A stretch of DNA of 6,172 bases from AG-12 sp027319585. Its GTDB lineage: Bacteria > Chloroflexota > Dormibacteria > Aeolococcales > Bog-877. A program made the translations under genes and the position numbers. Numbering within the stretch: the first letter of the stretch is position 1; each line of letters begins with the position of its first letter. Positions 6,092-6,172 of this stretch are shown here, piece by piece. Below the pieces are notes generated by a model that searched no databases, was not told the DNA's origin, and saw only the letters and a list, made by a program, of their open reading frames with translations. The stretch is taken from contig DAHVMY010000068.1 of assembly GCA_027319585.1 (NCBI GenBank), forward strand, positions 1-6,172, read 5' to 3'.

Positions 6092-6172
6092 TTGGCCGGC
6101 CGACGCTTCGGGATGGAGGTCTCTCCGGATCGGGTCGAGGTCTGGGCGAGGGGGGACGGCCTGGTGGTCGAG
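6092..6172 (+). CDS. 5' end of a probable MreB/Mbl-like (actin-family) gene with a degenerate phosphate-binding motif; truncated by window end
   Basis: Only 27 codons are visible, beginning at TTG 6092 three bases after the murA stop and with GGGAG upstream. The frame stays open to the window end. After a short basic start (AGRRF), the stretch GMEVSPDRVEVWARGDGLVV lines up without gaps with the MreB/Mbl opening GIDLGTANTLVYVKGKGIVL: Gly, the hydrophobic alternation, Val, and the basic-G-x-G-(I/L)-V turn all coincide. The DLGTANT nucleotide-binding segment is replaced by EVSPDRV. MreB/Mbl proteins are membrane-associated actin-like filaments that guide wall synthesis, and mbl lies near murA in Firmicutes, so the context fits. 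The identity is inference from a very short segment; another actin-fold protein, or an unrelated one, is possible. Confidence 0.42.
   Translation, partial: MAGRRFGMEVSPDRVEVWARGDGLVVE

Noticed and set aside
1..6172. tRNA/rRNA genes, CRISPR arrays, insertion sequences, or a new defence-type system
   Set aside because: No regularly spaced repeats, terminal inverted repeats with transposase, cloverleaf signatures or toxin/nuclease-like proteins were seen. The identifiable genes are housekeeping or cell-envelope families.

Overview
The window is GC-rich DNA with tightly packed genes, all on the + strand. It reads as a chromosomal housekeeping operon from a high-GC bacterium. The order prmC - tsaC - glyA - wecA/tagO - murA - (probable mreB-like gene) resembles the actinobacterial release-factor/ATP-synthase neighbourhood. 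The murA followed by an MreB-like start resembles the murA...mbl order of Firmicutes. Together these suggest a deep-branching, high-GC Terrabacteria lineage (Actinobacteriota, or a Chloroflexota/Dormibacterota-like group). That placement is inference from gene order and protein character and was not tested by a search.

Layout. Positions 2-514 hold the C-terminal end of a polytopic membrane protein, probably a GT-C type (GT87-like) glycosyltransferase whose start lies outside the window. Positions 515-797 contain no convincing gene, only small inverted repeats. From about 798 an uninterrupted co-directional run begins: prmC (release-factor glutamine methyltransferase), tsaC (threonylcarbamoyl-AMP synthase), glyA (serine hydroxymethyltransferase), a WecA/TagO-type polyprenyl-phosphate sugar-1-phosphate transferase, and murA. 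A sixth gene starts at 6092 and runs off the end. Junctions are ATGA overlaps (prmC/tsaC and wecA/murA) or gaps of 28, 15 and 3 bases, so one transcript is likely. Three of the six starts in this run are TTG, each with a clear Shine-Dalgarno sequence.

The genes cover translation quality (PrmC modifies the GGQ glutamine of release factors; TsaC starts t6A tRNA modification), one-carbon and serine/glycine supply (GlyA), and envelope building (WecA/TagO primes lipid-linked glycans; MurA commits UDP-GlcNAc to peptidoglycan; an MreB-like protein would organise wall growth).

The clearest points of interest are these. MurA has Asp where fosfomycin-sensitive enzymes have the catalytic-loop Cys. The last, truncated gene resembles the MreB N-terminus but lacks the ATP phosphate-binding motif. 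SHMT carries two unusual active-site residues. The ATP synthase operon that separates wecA and murA in mycobacteria is missing here. I found no mobile element, CRISPR array, tRNA or rRNA.
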